Source: Olivibacter sp. SDN3
GTDB taxonomy: Bacteria; Bacteroidota; Bacteroidia; Sphingobacteriales; Sphingobacteriaceae
Assembly: GCF_014334135.1 (NCBI RefSeq)
Contig: NZ_CP060497.1
Span: 3,472,001-3,536,000 of the forward strand
Direction: 5' to 3'
DNA: 64,000 nucleotides
This document shows, piece by piece, positions 37,297 to 46,548 of this stretch. The notes under the pieces were generated by a model. That model was not told the DNA's origin. It searched no databases and saw only the letters and a program-made list of their open reading frames with translations. Both the position numbers and the translations under genes were made by a program. Within the stretch, counting starts at the first letter, position 1. Each line of letters opens with the position of its first letter.

Positions 37297-38382
37297 TTAT
37301 TCTGGAATTTTGTAAGCCACTGCATTCATATTAACACCGGCCCCAACAGAGGCAAAAACGATTGTGCTCCCTTTCCTGAGCGTCTGGTGCTCAAAACGCC
37401 CTTTGAACATGAGGTCGTAAAGTGTAGGTAATGTGGCAACCGAACTATTGCCAAGCCATGATATGGTCATAGGCATAATGCCTTTTGGAGATTCTTTAAT
37501 GCCATATAGTTCAAATAAATCGCGTAGGATAGCTTCATCCATTTTTTCGTTTGCCTGGTGTATAAGTACTTTGTCAATATCCCTAATAGACAGTTTGGCT
37601 TTATCAAGGCATTCCTTTATTACTTCAGGAACCGTTTTCAAAACGTTTTCATATAGCTTCCTGCCGTTCATTTTAAGGAACAGGGTGTCGTTTTCGAAAT
37701 TTGGATTATAAGATCTGTCCATGCGTAAAAGATAGGCGAGATCTCCAGCATAGGATCTTACATTATGTGACAGGATACCAGTCGGTTCTTTACTCTTACC
37801 AGCCTCTACGATAACCGCCCCAGCTCCATCAGAATAGATCATACTATCACGGTCATGCGGATCGCAGATGCGCGATAAGGTTTCGGTGCCAATCACCATA
37901 ATACGTTTTGCTGTACCATAGCGTATATAATAATCTGCTTGGATAAGTCCTTGCAGCCAACCGGCACAGCCAAAGGGAAGGTCATAGGTAATGGTAGCTG
38001 GATTGTTAATGTTTAGGTGATGTTTCACTCTTGACGCAAGAGTCGGGACAAACTCACTTCGGCGATTTTTCTCACTAATATCTCCAAAATTATGTGCAAC
38101 AATAATGTAGTCGAGTGTTTCCATGTCAACTTGAGATGATAGGAGGGCGTCTTTAGCGGCAAAATAAGCAATATCAGACGCAACCAAATCATCTGTAACA
38201 TATCGCCGTTCTTGTATACCGGTAATAGTCTGGAACTGTTTGATGATCTCTTCATTCATCTTCTTTAAGCGAATGCCATGCTCGTCATAAAAAGAGTGCG
38301 CTAGAAAATCTTCATTTAATATGCGGCGTGTTGGAATGTAACTGCCACTTGCTGTAATAACAGAATATGTTTGCTGATCCAT
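37297..38382 (-). CDS. Orphan 3-oxoacyl-ACP synthase III-like protein
   Basis: A 361-aa thiolase-fold condensing enzyme. The catalytic triad is complete: Cys139 in FGCAGW, His275 in IHQANE and Asn312 in LGNSSVAT. It is longer than housekeeping FabH (about 320 aa) and has no fatty-acid genes beside it. Relatives include synthases for polyketide or olefin precursors and BioZ-like enzymes. It would condense acyl-CoA with a malonyl or other carrier. The gene is monocistronic, so its pathway cannot be inferred. Confidence 0.9.
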   Translation of the reverse strand: MDQQTYSVITASGSYIPTRRILNEDFLAHSFYDEHGIRLKKMNEEIIKQFQTITGIQERRYVTDDLVASDIAYFAAKDALLSSQVDMETLDYIIVAHNFGDISEKNRRSEFVPTLASRVKHHLNINNPATITYDLPFGCAGWLQGLIQADYYIRYGTAKRIMVIGTETLSRICDPHDRDSMIYSDGAGAVIVEAGKSKEPTGILSHNVRSYAGDLAYLLRMDRSYNPNFENDTLFLKMNGRKLYENVLKTVPEVIKECLDKAKLSIRDIDKVLIHQANEKMDEAILRDLFELYGIKESPKGIMPMTISWLGNSSVATLPTLYDLMFKGRFEHQTLRKGSTIVFASVGAGVNMNAVAYKIPE

Positions 38383-38645
38383 GATGTTTCTTTTTTTTAA
38401 CTTACCCGTTCCCCAGCAGTTTCAACAAGATGTATTACATGTTGTCTCCCTATTTCATCAGAACAGCTTTTACCTGTAAAATTATGTATTTACAGGATAT
38501 ATAACGAAGGATCAAAATAATTTGTTATGTCAAATGTAAAGTTAGGCTTGTTTTATTTGCCTGTAAGGGTAATCATGGAGCCAACCCTCTCTAGTGAGGT
38601 GACCGAGACAACAGCATACAACTTTGGTAAATGTGAAAACCAAAT

Positions 38646-39524
38646 TTATAGATTGCGTACCGCTTGATTAAGCTGTTTCCGATAGGCCATCGGGCTATAA
38701 CTGTATCGACTTTTAAATTGCCTGTTAAAGTTAGATAAGTTGTTAAACCCACACTCCATGGAAATTTCCAATATATTGAGCTTATCTTCTATCAACAATT
38801 TGCAGGCATGACTAAGCCTCACTTCGTTCACAAATTTAGTAAACGATCGTCTCGCGCGAAGAGCAAAATATCTTGAAAATGAGTTTTCAGCCATATTAGC
38901 AATATTTGCAACCTCTTTAAGGCTGATGTTTTTTTTGAAATTGTTGAAAACAAATGTCAAAACGTTGTCCATCCTTTCCGATTCCTTTTCATTGCAACCT
39001 TTGACTTCGGCTTTTGAAATATACTTATACTCATCGGTTTCCGCCAGAATATTCAGCATTTCAAGTAGTTTGAGCCATCGGGCAAAGTCGCTGAGCTCCA
39101 CTAGTTCATGCATTCTTTTGTTCAGTTCTTCATTGGTGCCGCCGTATATTTCCAATCCTCTTAGGGATTTGTTGAGCAGTGTTTTGATTTTATGTGTTTC
39201 TGGCAGGGAAAGAAAACTGTCTCCAAAGGAAGCAATTGTAAAATGTACAACGATAGATTTGGCTCTTAGATAGGGGGTGGCAGCGTAGTATTCCATGTCA
39301 TTTCGGTATACATGCGGCAGGTTAGGGCCAATTAAAGCCATATCACCTGGTTTAAAATCCGAAATATCATCCCCTATGAGCCGTTGCCCGGTGCTTTCGG
39401 TCACCAGCACCAGTTCATATTCAGGATGAAAATGCCAAGGTGTAGGGTAAAAATCGTAATCAAAATGCCTTACAGCAAAAGATTCGCCCGCACTTTTTGG
39501 TAAGTAGTCAATTACAGGTTTCAT
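38646..39524 (-). CDS. AraC family transcriptional regulator
   Basis: A 292-aa regulator with an N-terminal cupin (about 1-110; PTPWHFHPEYELVLV) and a C-terminal double helix-turn-helix (about 190-290; SLKEVANIANMAENSFSRYF and ILEISMECGFNNLSNFNRQFK). It is divergent from the dioxygenase/oxidoreductase pair 262 bp away, so it may control it in response to a sugar or related ligand. The ligand is unknown. Confidence 0.92.
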   Translation of the reverse strand: MKPVIDYLPKSAGESFAVRHFDYDFYPTPWHFHPEYELVLVTESTGQRLIGDDISDFKPGDMALIGPNLPHVYRNDMEYYAATPYLRAKSIVVHFTIASFGDSFLSLPETHKIKTLLNKSLRGLEIYGGTNEELNKRMHELVELSDFARWLKLLEMLNILAETDEYKYISKAEVKGCNEKESERMDNVLTFVFNNFKKNISLKEVANIANMAENSFSRYFALRARRSFTKFVNEVRLSHACKLLIEDKLNILEISMECGFNNLSNFNRQFKSRYSYSPMAYRKQLNQAVRNL

Positions 39525-39786
39525 TTATAGTTAATTTACACTTTATGCTTTTATATCCTTTTTAACTTATACTAAAGTTAAGGTAATTTTCATCATATTT
39601 TGGAATCTTAAGAATAAAATTGTGTTTAACTATCATTAGGACATTTTTTATGAGTCTTTGTATGAAAAGTATCTGTTGTTTTCCAAATGGAAATGATGTT
39701 AGAAAAGTACCATGATTTATCATTAAAAATGTATAAAGATGGCAAAAAGGTTTGTAACTTTATTTTTCTAACAAATTATAAGCGAG

Positions 39787-40626
39787 ATGCAAAAATTGTC
39801 TGTAGAGGAAGTTCATACTTACAATAAGGACGGATACCTCGTAGTTAAAAATTTCTGTAGTAAAGAAGTCATAGAGAAGTTATATGCAACAGCCTTGCAG
39901 GACGATGCTATGCATAAGAATGCGCTCGATCTCAATGATACATCAGGTAAAAAAACAAAATTATCCTTGTGGTTCTCTCCTGGAGATGATGTCTTTGGTT
40001 ATTTAACACGAAGTGAACGAATCGTTCATTCGGTCGCACAGCTGCTTGATAGCGATGCCGCTGTTTGTCATTTCCATTCGAAATTGATGCAAAAAGAACC
40101 TTATGTCGGTGGAGCTTGGGAGTGGCATCAGGATTATGGATATTGGTATAAAAACCAATTTATGTTTCCCGACCAACTTATGAGCGTAATGGTTGCTTTA
40201 ACCCCCGCAAATAAAGCAAACGGCTGTTTACAGGTAATTAAAGGGTCTCACAAAATGGGAAGAGTAAATCATGGTTTTGCAGGTGAGCAGGTTGGCGCTG
40301 ATATGGTAATGGTTAGTAATGCATTAAAATCGATGAAATTGGTTCATGTGGAATTAGCAGCAGGCGATGCGCTTTTTTTCCATAGCAATCTATTGCATCG
40401 TTCCGAAGCTAACCTTTCTGATAAACCGAGATGGTCAATAATATCCTGTTATTCTTCGCAATCTAATCTGGCATACAACGAAAAATCGAGTTCTTGGCAC
40501 ACGCCAGTTGACGTTGTACCCGATGATGCCATTTTAAATTGGGAAAGCAAGCCGCTTTCGGAAGCAGATTTTTTAAAGAAAGAAAATGATCCAGCCTTAA
40601 AAGAGACGGGGTGGGAGGAAAGATAA
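39787..40626 (+). CDS. Phytanoyl-CoA dioxygenase family protein
   Basis: A 279-aa Fe(II)/2-oxoglutarate-dependent oxygenase. The iron ligands are His114 and Asp116 in EWHQDYGYW and His204 in NLLHRSEAN; Arg215 in DKPRWS may bind 2-oxoglutarate. It is 7 bp upstream of a Gfo/Idh/MocA oxidoreductase and divergent from an AraC gene. In Bacteroidota such pairs are thought to act in breakdown of uncommon sugars or amino sugars; the substrate is not known. Confidence 0.9.
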   Translation: MQKLSVEEVHTYNKDGYLVVKNFCSKEVIEKLYATALQDDAMHKNALDLNDTSGKKTKLSLWFSPGDDVFGYLTRSERIVHSVAQLLDSDAAVCHFHSKLMQKEPYVGGAWEWHQDYGYWYKNQFMFPDQLMSVMVALTPANKANGCLQVIKGSHKMGRVNHGFAGEQVGADMVMVSNALKSMKLVHVELAAGDALFFHSNLLHRSEANLSDKPRWSIISCYSSQSNLAYNEKSSSWHTPVDVVPDDAILNWESKPLSEADFLKKENDPALKETGWEER

Positions 40627-40633
40627 ATTGAAC

Positions 40634-41821
40634 ATGAAAATAGCAATGTTAGGTTCGGGTTTTATAGCCCGTTTTTATGCAGAATCATTACATGCGCAAC
40701 GCAGAAGAGACATGATCTGTACCGTTTACTCGCGAACGACCGATAATGCCAAGCGATTTGCGGAAGACTACGGCTTAGCTTATTATACAGATAACATAGA
40801 CGAAGCAATCAATCATCCTGAGGTTGAAGCCGTGATTATTGCCTTGGCCAACAGTGCGCACGAAGAGGCTGTTGCAGCGTGTGCAAAGGCAAAGAGACAT
40901 GTACTGTGTACCAAACCACTAGGTAGAACTGCAGCCGAAGCCAAACGTATGTTGGAGATGGTGGAACAGGCAGGAATATTTGCTGGTTATCTGGAAGATT
41001 TGTGTTACACTCCAAAATTTTTGAAATCGTTGACGAGTGTAAAAAAGGGAGCTTTGGGCAAAATATTATGGACAAAATCAAGAGAGGCACACTCAGGTCC
41101 ACATAGCGCTTGGTTCTGGGATAAAAAGGAATCTGGGGGTGGGGCAATCATAGATCTCGCCTGCCATTGCGTAGAAATTGGGAGAAATTTTATTGGTAAG
41201 GATATAAGACCGTTAGAGGTGATGTGTTGGGCAGACACCCAAGTTCATCCTATTGAAGCAGAAGATAATGCTATCGGGCTAGTGAAATATGAAAATGGGT
41301 CAATAGCGCAATTTGAGGTAAGCTGGACGTTCAAGGCCGGGATGGATTTACGTGATGAAATAATGGGCACCGAAGGTTCTATATCAATCAATAATTTTTT
41401 GCGCACCGGCTTTGAAATGTTCACAACGCGCAATAGCGATGGTTACGTTGCCGAAAAAGTCGAGGTAAACCAAGGTTGGGTATTTCCAGTTGGCGATGAA
41501 GCGCACGAACTAGGGTACCCGAATATGTTTACAGATATGTTTGATGCCATCGAGAAAGGAATTGAAGCTCAAGAAACCTTTTACGACGGCTATATAGTAA
41601 ATGCCATTATCGACGCCGCCCTTCTGTCTGCTAAAACAAAGCGATGGGAAAAAGTTGAAATAGATTACTGGAGAGGAACGGATATAGCGAGTAATAACCG
41701 CCAGGTTACCTCGTTTGATGACGAATATTATTTAATAAAAGAGGAGATATTACCGAATGGGGATAAAAAGCGACTTTTAAAACATAAAAACTCGGGAGCA
41801 GTTGTGCAACGTGTCAACTGA
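40634..41821 (+). CDS. Gfo/Idh/MocA family oxidoreductase
   Basis: A 395-aa NAD(P)-dependent sugar or cyclitol dehydrogenase. The Rossmann motif IAMLGSGFIARFYAESL opens the protein, CTKPLGRTAAEAKRML contains the conserved Lys-Pro, and the C-terminal alpha/beta domain includes GGGAIIDLACHCVEIGR with the family His. ATG 40634 is preferred over the TTG at 40628. It follows the dioxygenase gene by 7 bp and likely works in the same pathway. Confidence 0.91.
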   Translation: MKIAMLGSGFIARFYAESLHAQRRRDMICTVYSRTTDNAKRFAEDYGLAYYTDNIDEAINHPEVEAVIIALANSAHEEAVAACAKAKRHVLCTKPLGRTAAEAKRMLEMVEQAGIFAGYLEDLCYTPKFLKSLTSVKKGALGKILWTKSREAHSGPHSAWFWDKKESGGGAIIDLACHCVEIGRNFIGKDIRPLEVMCWADTQVHPIEAEDNAIGLVKYENGSIAQFEVSWTFKAGMDLRDEIMGTEGSISINNFLRTGFEMFTTRNSDGYVAEKVEVNQGWVFPVGDEAHELGYPNMFTDMFDAIEKGIEAQETFYDGYIVNAIIDAALLSAKTKRWEKVEIDYWRGTDIASNNRQVTSFDDEYYLIKEEILPNGDKKRLLKHKNSGAVVQRVN

Positions 41822-41831
41822 TTAATAAATA

Positions 41832-42177
41832 ATGGAGAACGGAGAGGTTACCACATTCTTGTCACACTACAGCAAAAAAGTTTTTAATAGCGCATTAATG
41901 TTATGGGAAATTCTTTTTGAAAATTTACCTCATATCAAAGAAGAGCTTGATACTTCAGCCGGCATAATCTTGTACCATCATACCTTCAATGAAAGGGCTC
42001 AAGCTTGGCTTTTATCGGGGGGTAGACCTGCCAGATCCCAAGCAGCTATTAAAAGGAAGTGGCAAAATATTCCGTTACCTCGAGATAAAAGCACCAGAAG
42101 ATATCAATTCCAATGCGCTAAGCACCATATTAAAAGAAGCCTATGAAGCGTACAAAACAAGAAAACTAATTGATTGA
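41832..42177 (+). pseudogene. DUF1801 protein, frameshifted
   Basis: The first frame (41832 on) reads EVTTFLSHYSKKVFNSA to ILYHHTFNE, the N-terminal half of a DUF1801 protein. Then the second frame (41989 on) reads GLKLGFYRGVDLPDPKQLL, GSGKIFRYLEIK and ends in YKTRKLID, the second half. The join falls in the run AATGAAAGGG (about 41988-41997), where a loss of two A or gain of one base explains the shift. Full length would be about 115 aa. It lies 11 bp after the oxidoreductase gene. Genuine damage or a sequencing slip are both possible. Confidence 0.75.
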
Positions 42178-42198
42178 GATACTATCCGTGTACAAAAT

Positions 42199-42579
42199 TT
42201 ATATATCGGTAGTTTCCCATTTTCCGAGTTGCTTTGCAATGTCAATAAGTTTTTGCCCGTGTTCCGTCATCTGCCCCTCTCTGATCAACCTTTCGGCACG
42301 CGCTATATTTGGTCGGCTCCATTTGCTTCTTTTGGGGTTTCGCGGCGAAAAAGTAAGATAGTAACTTTCTGAATCCCGTTTTTTACACAAACTGTCTATC
42401 CAACCAAAACACAAGGCCTCCTCCGTAGCTTCAATTAAATTAACGCTGGGTACATTACTTTTTTTATGATACAATATTAACCATACGGATTTTTCCGTTT
42501 GGCTGTTCTGTTTCAACCACTGTCGCCATGCTGCTCTAGTCTTAGCATAAATGGCCTGTTTTCCATCTTTTGTTTCCAT
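42199..42579 (-). CDS. YdeI/OmdA family protein, short
   Basis: A 126-aa YdeI-type protein (OmpD-associated family, once called bacteriocin-protection protein). The conserved core is VWLILYHKKSN, EALCFGWIDSLCKK and YLTFSPRNPKRSKWS. Usual members are about 190 aa and end with an OmdA tail that is absent here; the frame stops after GKWETTDI. It is 12 bp downstream of a VOC gene and ends only 21 bp from the DUF1801 pseudogene, which may mean local erosion. Function unclear. Confidence 0.85.
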   Translation of the reverse strand: METKDGKQAIYAKTRAAWRQWLKQNSQTEKSVWLILYHKKSNVPSVNLIEATEEALCFGWIDSLCKKRDSESYYLTFSPRNPKRSKWSRPNIARAERLIREGQMTEHGQKLIDIAKQLGKWETTDI

Positions 42580-42590
42580 AGTTTTTTCTC

Positions 42591-43010
42591 TTACAGGTTC
42601 TTTTGATGCAAAATATCGAGGTAATGCTTATTGGTCATGATACCTAATATATTACCAAATGGATCAACTACTGAGGCAGTGACAAATTCTCCTTTACCAC
42701 CACTATGGTCAGTAATGGGTTGATGCTCTTTTGCTCCCATCGTAATCAGCTTTTCGAGAGTCGACGCTAAGTCGTCAACATGCCAGTACGCAATGGCGCC
42801 TCCGGTGCCTGTTGTTCCCTCAGGGGCGTATCTACTGTCAATAATACCAAGTTCATGCTGGTAATCACCAACACGAAATTCTGAATAACCTGGAACGTTA
42901 AAATAAGGTGCTATTCCCAGAAATTTGCTATACCAATTTTTTGCTGCTTCATGATCACTTGCATAAAAGTTTACCGTTGATAATCCCCGTAATACATTCG
43001 ATTTGGTCAT
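42591..43010 (-). CDS. VOC family protein
   Basis: A 139-aa glyoxalase-fold protein. It starts LRGLSTVNFYASDHEAAKNW with the first module, and the second module has AIAYWHVDDLASTLEKL and ASVVDPFGNILGIM. A role as a small-molecule-binding or isomerising enzyme is usual. It is unlike the VOC protein at 24243 in sequence. A -7 element lies 28 bp upstream. It leads a two-gene unit with the YdeI gene. Confidence 0.89.
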   Translation of the reverse strand: MTKSNVLRGLSTVNFYASDHEAAKNWYSKFLGIAPYFNVPGYSEFRVGDYQHELGIIDSRYAPEGTTGTGGAIAYWHVDDLASTLEKLITMGAKEHQPITDHSGGKGEFVTASVVDPFGNILGIMTNKHYLDILHQKNL

Positions 43011-43037
43011 TTCTATCTGTTTTAATTTGTTATACTA

Positions 43038-43045
43038 CAAATGTA
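43038..43045 (-). promoter_or_regulatory. -7 promoter element for VOC/YdeI unit
   Basis: The minus strand reads TACATTTG, a full TAnnTTTG match, 28 bp before the VOC start. A TTG upstream lies at 14 or 25 bp spacing, neither ideal. Confidence 0.5.
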
Positions 43046-43213
43046 AAACAGCGCTATGACAACCCTATGTCAATGGTCTGAAAAATATTTTTTATTGTTT
43101 AATACGTGATTTTCTTTGCTTTGAAATAAAACTAATCCAGTGTTTGAATACAGGGCTAATTATCAAATTAATAAAAGAAATTTGCTAAACCAGAGCGAAT
43201 CTTTCTTCCTATA

Positions 43214-43813
43214 TCATTCTGCAAAAGCGTGTGCTATTGTAGCTCTGTGCTGTATTTCTTTCTCCTGAAATTCAGCGGTTTGCTTATAGGTGTCAAAAGT
43301 GAAGAATATCTCTCCCGGGTCTGGGGAGTCTTCATCGAAAAATAATTTAAAGCTGCTCGTAGAAGCCTTATTGAGATCAATAGGCTTCTTATTTGATAAA
43401 AAAGTTAAAGGTTCAATAGGCTCTGTTTTCATTTTATCGATACCTTCAATTTGCCACAATTTGGCTAATGCTGATACGAAACGGTCACTCTCCGCGCCTA
43501 ATTTTTTAAATTTTATTGTCCCCTTTTTAAACCCCTCTTCATTATTTACCGATCCATCATTATTAACGCCAGCAGGAATATTTTTATTAACTTCAATAAT
43601 GACGCCAACTGTGTCATCTTGATATAGGCCTTTTGCCACATAAGAGATGGAGGTATCACCTTCCGTTTTATCTACCAGATTAAGGAAAAAGGAAGCCGGA
43701 TTTTCCATAGAGAATAGCTCTTTTGTGGTTGTAGTGCCCTCACCTGAGTTTGAGTTGTTGCTGCAGGATGATATTAGGATAACAGCCAGCAGTATTGCGA
43801 TTGTGCGGTTCAT
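43214..43813 (-). CDS. Hypothetical lipoprotein (199 aa)
   Basis: A probable surface or periplasmic lipoprotein. From ATG 43813 (MNRTIAILLAV) the signal ends at LISSC (Cys17), a clear lipobox; the longer frame to 43879 adds residues that would hide the signal. The mature part contains no known motif but has a repeated beta-strand look (TSISYVAKGLYQDDTVGVIIEV). It stands alone. Function unknown. Confidence 0.8.
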   Translation of the reverse strand: MNRTIAILLAVILISSCSNNSNSGEGTTTTKELFSMENPASFFLNLVDKTEGDTSISYVAKGLYQDDTVGVIIEVNKNIPAGVNNDGSVNNEEGFKKGTIKFKKLGAESDRFVSALAKLWQIEGIDKMKTEPIEPLTFLSNKKPIDLNKASTSSFKLFFDEDSPDPGEIFFTFDTYKQTAEFQEKEIQHRATIAHAFAE

Positions 43814-44241
43814 TTTTTTGTTTTTATTTGTTATACAATGGATGTAAAGAATTAACAGCCACTTTGTAAAGTTGTTCACAACAATTGGCGATTTTTCCGA
43901 TATGCGACGAATAAGACGAATAAAATTATAATTCTTAACGGAAGTGACTGGATTGTTGATGATTTTTTAATTGCTGATGGCAAAACGCCTAAATATGTGT
44001 TTATAAAAGGCCTGGTTACCTGATACAAACAAAAACACTATCTTAGTCTGTCGATAAATTATGAATGATATCGATTATTTGACAAGATGGTCGAAAGGGA
44101 AACTACTAATTATATGATAACCTTATTAAGCTTTGATGTCAATGATCATAGCAAAAATAACTGTCTGGTGCGGTTGTGCATGGTATAACATCTGATGAAT
44201 TATTGATCCCATTTGGCCATTGATAGAAAGCATCTAATCTT
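43814..44241. other. Intergenic region, divergent promoters
   Basis: AT-rich space between two divergent genes. I find no full -7 consensus, RNA gene, repeat or supported ORF in it. Confidence 0.35.
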
Positions 44242-45450
44242 ATGCAAAAAGATATATCTGTAACAAGAGCTGTAATACCCATAAAAAGAGTTGCGTCTGT
44301 AGATGTATTTCGCGGTTTTGTAATGCTCTTGATGATGGCTGAAGTTCTTGATTTTCCGGCAGTGTCAAAAGCATTGCCCAATAGTGCCTTATGGCAGCTC
44401 TTAGCGTTTAATCAGAGCCACGTACCCTGGCAGTGGCTGAGTTTGCACGACATGATCCAGCCGGCTTTCACATTTCTCGTAGGAGTGGTACTCCCGTTTT
44501 CCATTGCCAGCAGGAAAAGTAAAGGGGCTACACTCCGAGCGCTGTTAAGGCATACCGTTAAAAGATCGTTGATCTTAATATTGCTTGGCATATTTCTACG
44601 ATCTATCTATTCAGAACGAACCAATTTTACATTTGAGGATACGCTCACACAAATAGGGCTCGGATATACCTTTTTGGTAATTCTGGCATTTTACTCGCTT
44701 AGAATTCAGGTAGGGGCATTGGTTTTTATTTTAATAGGGTATTGGTTGGCCTTTGCATCTTATCCACTGCCTGATGCAAATTTCGATTACGCAACGGTGG
44801 GGGTACCTGCAAACTGGCATTATAATATGGATGGATTTGCGGCCCATTGGAACAAAAACACCAACCTCGCTTGGGCTTTTGACCGTTGGTTCTTAAATCT
44901 TTTTCCACGAGATGAACCATTTCTTTTCAATAGCGGAGGGTATGCCACACTGAGTTTTATTCCAACGTTAGGAACGATGATGTTAGGTCTGTTTGCTGGA
45001 AAAATCTTAAGATCTACTGATGGACCGCAAAGAAAAATGAGGTTTTTTATAATAATAGGGATGTGTTTGATAGCCTTCGGAATATTACTTCACTTTACAG
45101 GTATCAACCCTATTGTTAAACGTATTTGGACTCCTGCGTGGACTGTTTTTAGTGGTGGCATCTGTTTTTTAATGTTAGCCTTATTCTATTGGATAATAGA
45201 TATATCAGGCAAACAGCAATGGGCCTTTATTTTTACGGTAATAGGGGTGAACTCTATTGCAGCGTATGTTATCGCAGACGGGGGGATCAAAACATTTATA
45301 CACCGATCGCTTTACACTCATTTTGGCCAAAATTTCGATCTGATACTCGGCACTCCTTATACTACTTTATTGTCTGGAAGCTTAGTGCTGATTGTTGAAT
45401 GGTTGATTTTATATTGGTTGTTTAAAAAGAAAATATTTATTAAGATCTAA
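44242..45450 (+). CDS. DUF5009/HGSNAT-like membrane acyltransferase
   Basis: A 402-aa protein with about ten membrane helices. The opening [17 protein letters not shown] is typical of heparan-alpha-glucosaminide N-acetyltransferase-like (DUF5009, YeiB-related) proteins, and [16 protein letters not shown] holds the conserved His-Asp pair. Such proteins move acyl groups across the membrane onto glycans. It precedes a GH43 gene by about 130 bp, so it may act in the same glycan pathway; this is inference. Confidence 0.85.
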   Translation: MQKDISVTRAVIPIKRVASVDVFRGFVMLLMMAEVLDFPAVSKALPNSALWQLLAFNQSHVPWQWLSLHDMIQPAFTFLVGVVLPFSIASRKSKGATLRALLRHTVKRSLILILLGIFLRSIYSERTNFTFEDTLTQIGLGYTFLVILAFYSLRIQVGALVFILIGYWLAFASYPLPDANFDYATVGVPANWHYNMDGFAAHWNKNTNLAWAFDRWFLNLFPRDEPFLFNSGGYATLSFIPTLGTMMLGLFAGKILRSTDGPQRKMRFFIIIGMCLIAFGILLHFTGINPIVKRIWTPAWTVFSGGICFLMLALFYWIIDISGKQQWAFIFTVIGVNSIAAYVIADGGIKTFIHRSLYTHFGQNFDLILGTPYTTLLSGSLVLIVEWLILYWLFKKKIFIKI

Positions 45451-45580
45451 ACGGTCTACCAGTGGGCGCTCTTAGTGTTTTTGAACTATTACAAAGCTAT
45501 AGGCCAAGTGCTTGGCGTATGATCGAGCATTTCAAAGGTTAGCTTTGTTGACGTTAAGTATAGCGTTAAAATGGAAAAAA

Positions 45581-46498
45581 ATGAACTTAGAGGTACATAA
45601 TATAGTGGGCAATCCTATTATTCGGCATAAATACTCTTGCGATCCTACCGCCCTTGTATATAATAATACCGTATACCTATACACCGGTCACGATGAAGCG
45701 CCGCCGGGTACAGAAGATTATGTAATGAACGATTGGCTTTGTTTTTCTTCGAAGGATATGACGGATTGGATGGAACACCCTTCACCACTGAGAGCAAGAG
45801 ATTTTAGTTGGGCAAGTGGAGATGCTTATGCTACAAAAGTTATTCAGAGAGATGGAATATTTTACTGGTATGTGGCAGTAACTCATGCGTCTGTTGATGG
45901 GAAAGCAATAGGCGTGGCGGTTTCTGAGAATCCCACTGGCCCGTTCAACGATGTACGGGGGAGTGCACTTATTACACACGATATGCTGCCTTTCAATAGC
46001 AATGAAAAAGCAAACTTAGATCCAGGGATTTTAATAGATGATGACGGACAGGCTTTTATTTTTTGGGGTAACGGTACATGTTATTATGCAAAATTAAAAG
46101 ACAATATGATGGAACTCGATAGTGACATCAAAAAAATAAACTTACCCGGTTTTGAAGAGGGGATACATATTCATAAACGTGGCGAATGGTATTACCTGTC
46201 GTACGGTTTTGGAATGCCCGAAAAAGTGGCATATGCGATGAGTAAGAGTATTAGTGGTCCGTGGGAATTCCGTGGGATTTTAAATGAGCTTGCTGGCAAC
46301 TGTCAAACGAATAGGCCATGTATAATTGAATTTAATGGCAGATCTTATTTTATTTATCACAATGGGGCCTTGAAAAATGGCGGTAGTCATCGAAGATCAG
46401 TTTGTATTGATTACCTATATTATAATGCAGATGGCACGATGAAACGTGTCTTGATGACATCAGAAGGTGTGGCGACAATAGCATGTCCGAAGGAATAG
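45581..46498 (+). CDS. Glycoside hydrolase family 43, no signal peptide
   Basis: A 305-aa five-bladed propeller hydrolase (GH43: beta-xylosidase, alpha-L-arabinofuranosidase or arabinanase). The general base is Asp21 in YSCDPTALVYNN, the pKa modulator is in NLDPGILIDDDG, and the acid Glu in GFEEGIHIHKRGEWYYLSYG. ATG 45581 (MNLEVHNIVG) is favoured; the frame is open from 45512 but the added residues do not form a signal. With no signal peptide it should be cytoplasmic, acting on imported oligosaccharides. Confidence 0.9.
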   Translation: MNLEVHNIVGNPIIRHKYSCDPTALVYNNTVYLYTGHDEAPPGTEDYVMNDWLCFSSKDMTDWMEHPSPLRARDFSWASGDAYATKVIQRDGIFYWYVAVTHASVDGKAIGVAVSENPTGPFNDVRGSALITHDMLPFNSNEKANLDPGILIDDDGQAFIFWGNGTCYYAKLKDNMMELDSDIKKINLPGFEEGIHIHKRGEWYYLSYGFGMPEKVAYAMSKSISGPWEFRGILNELAGNCQTNRPCIIEFNGRSYFIYHNGALKNGGSHRRSVCIDYLYYNADGTMKRVLMTSEGVATIACPKE

Positions 46499-46548
46499 AT
46501 GTGTTGATTTTGGTAAATATCAATAAATAAATATAAAGCAAAACCATT

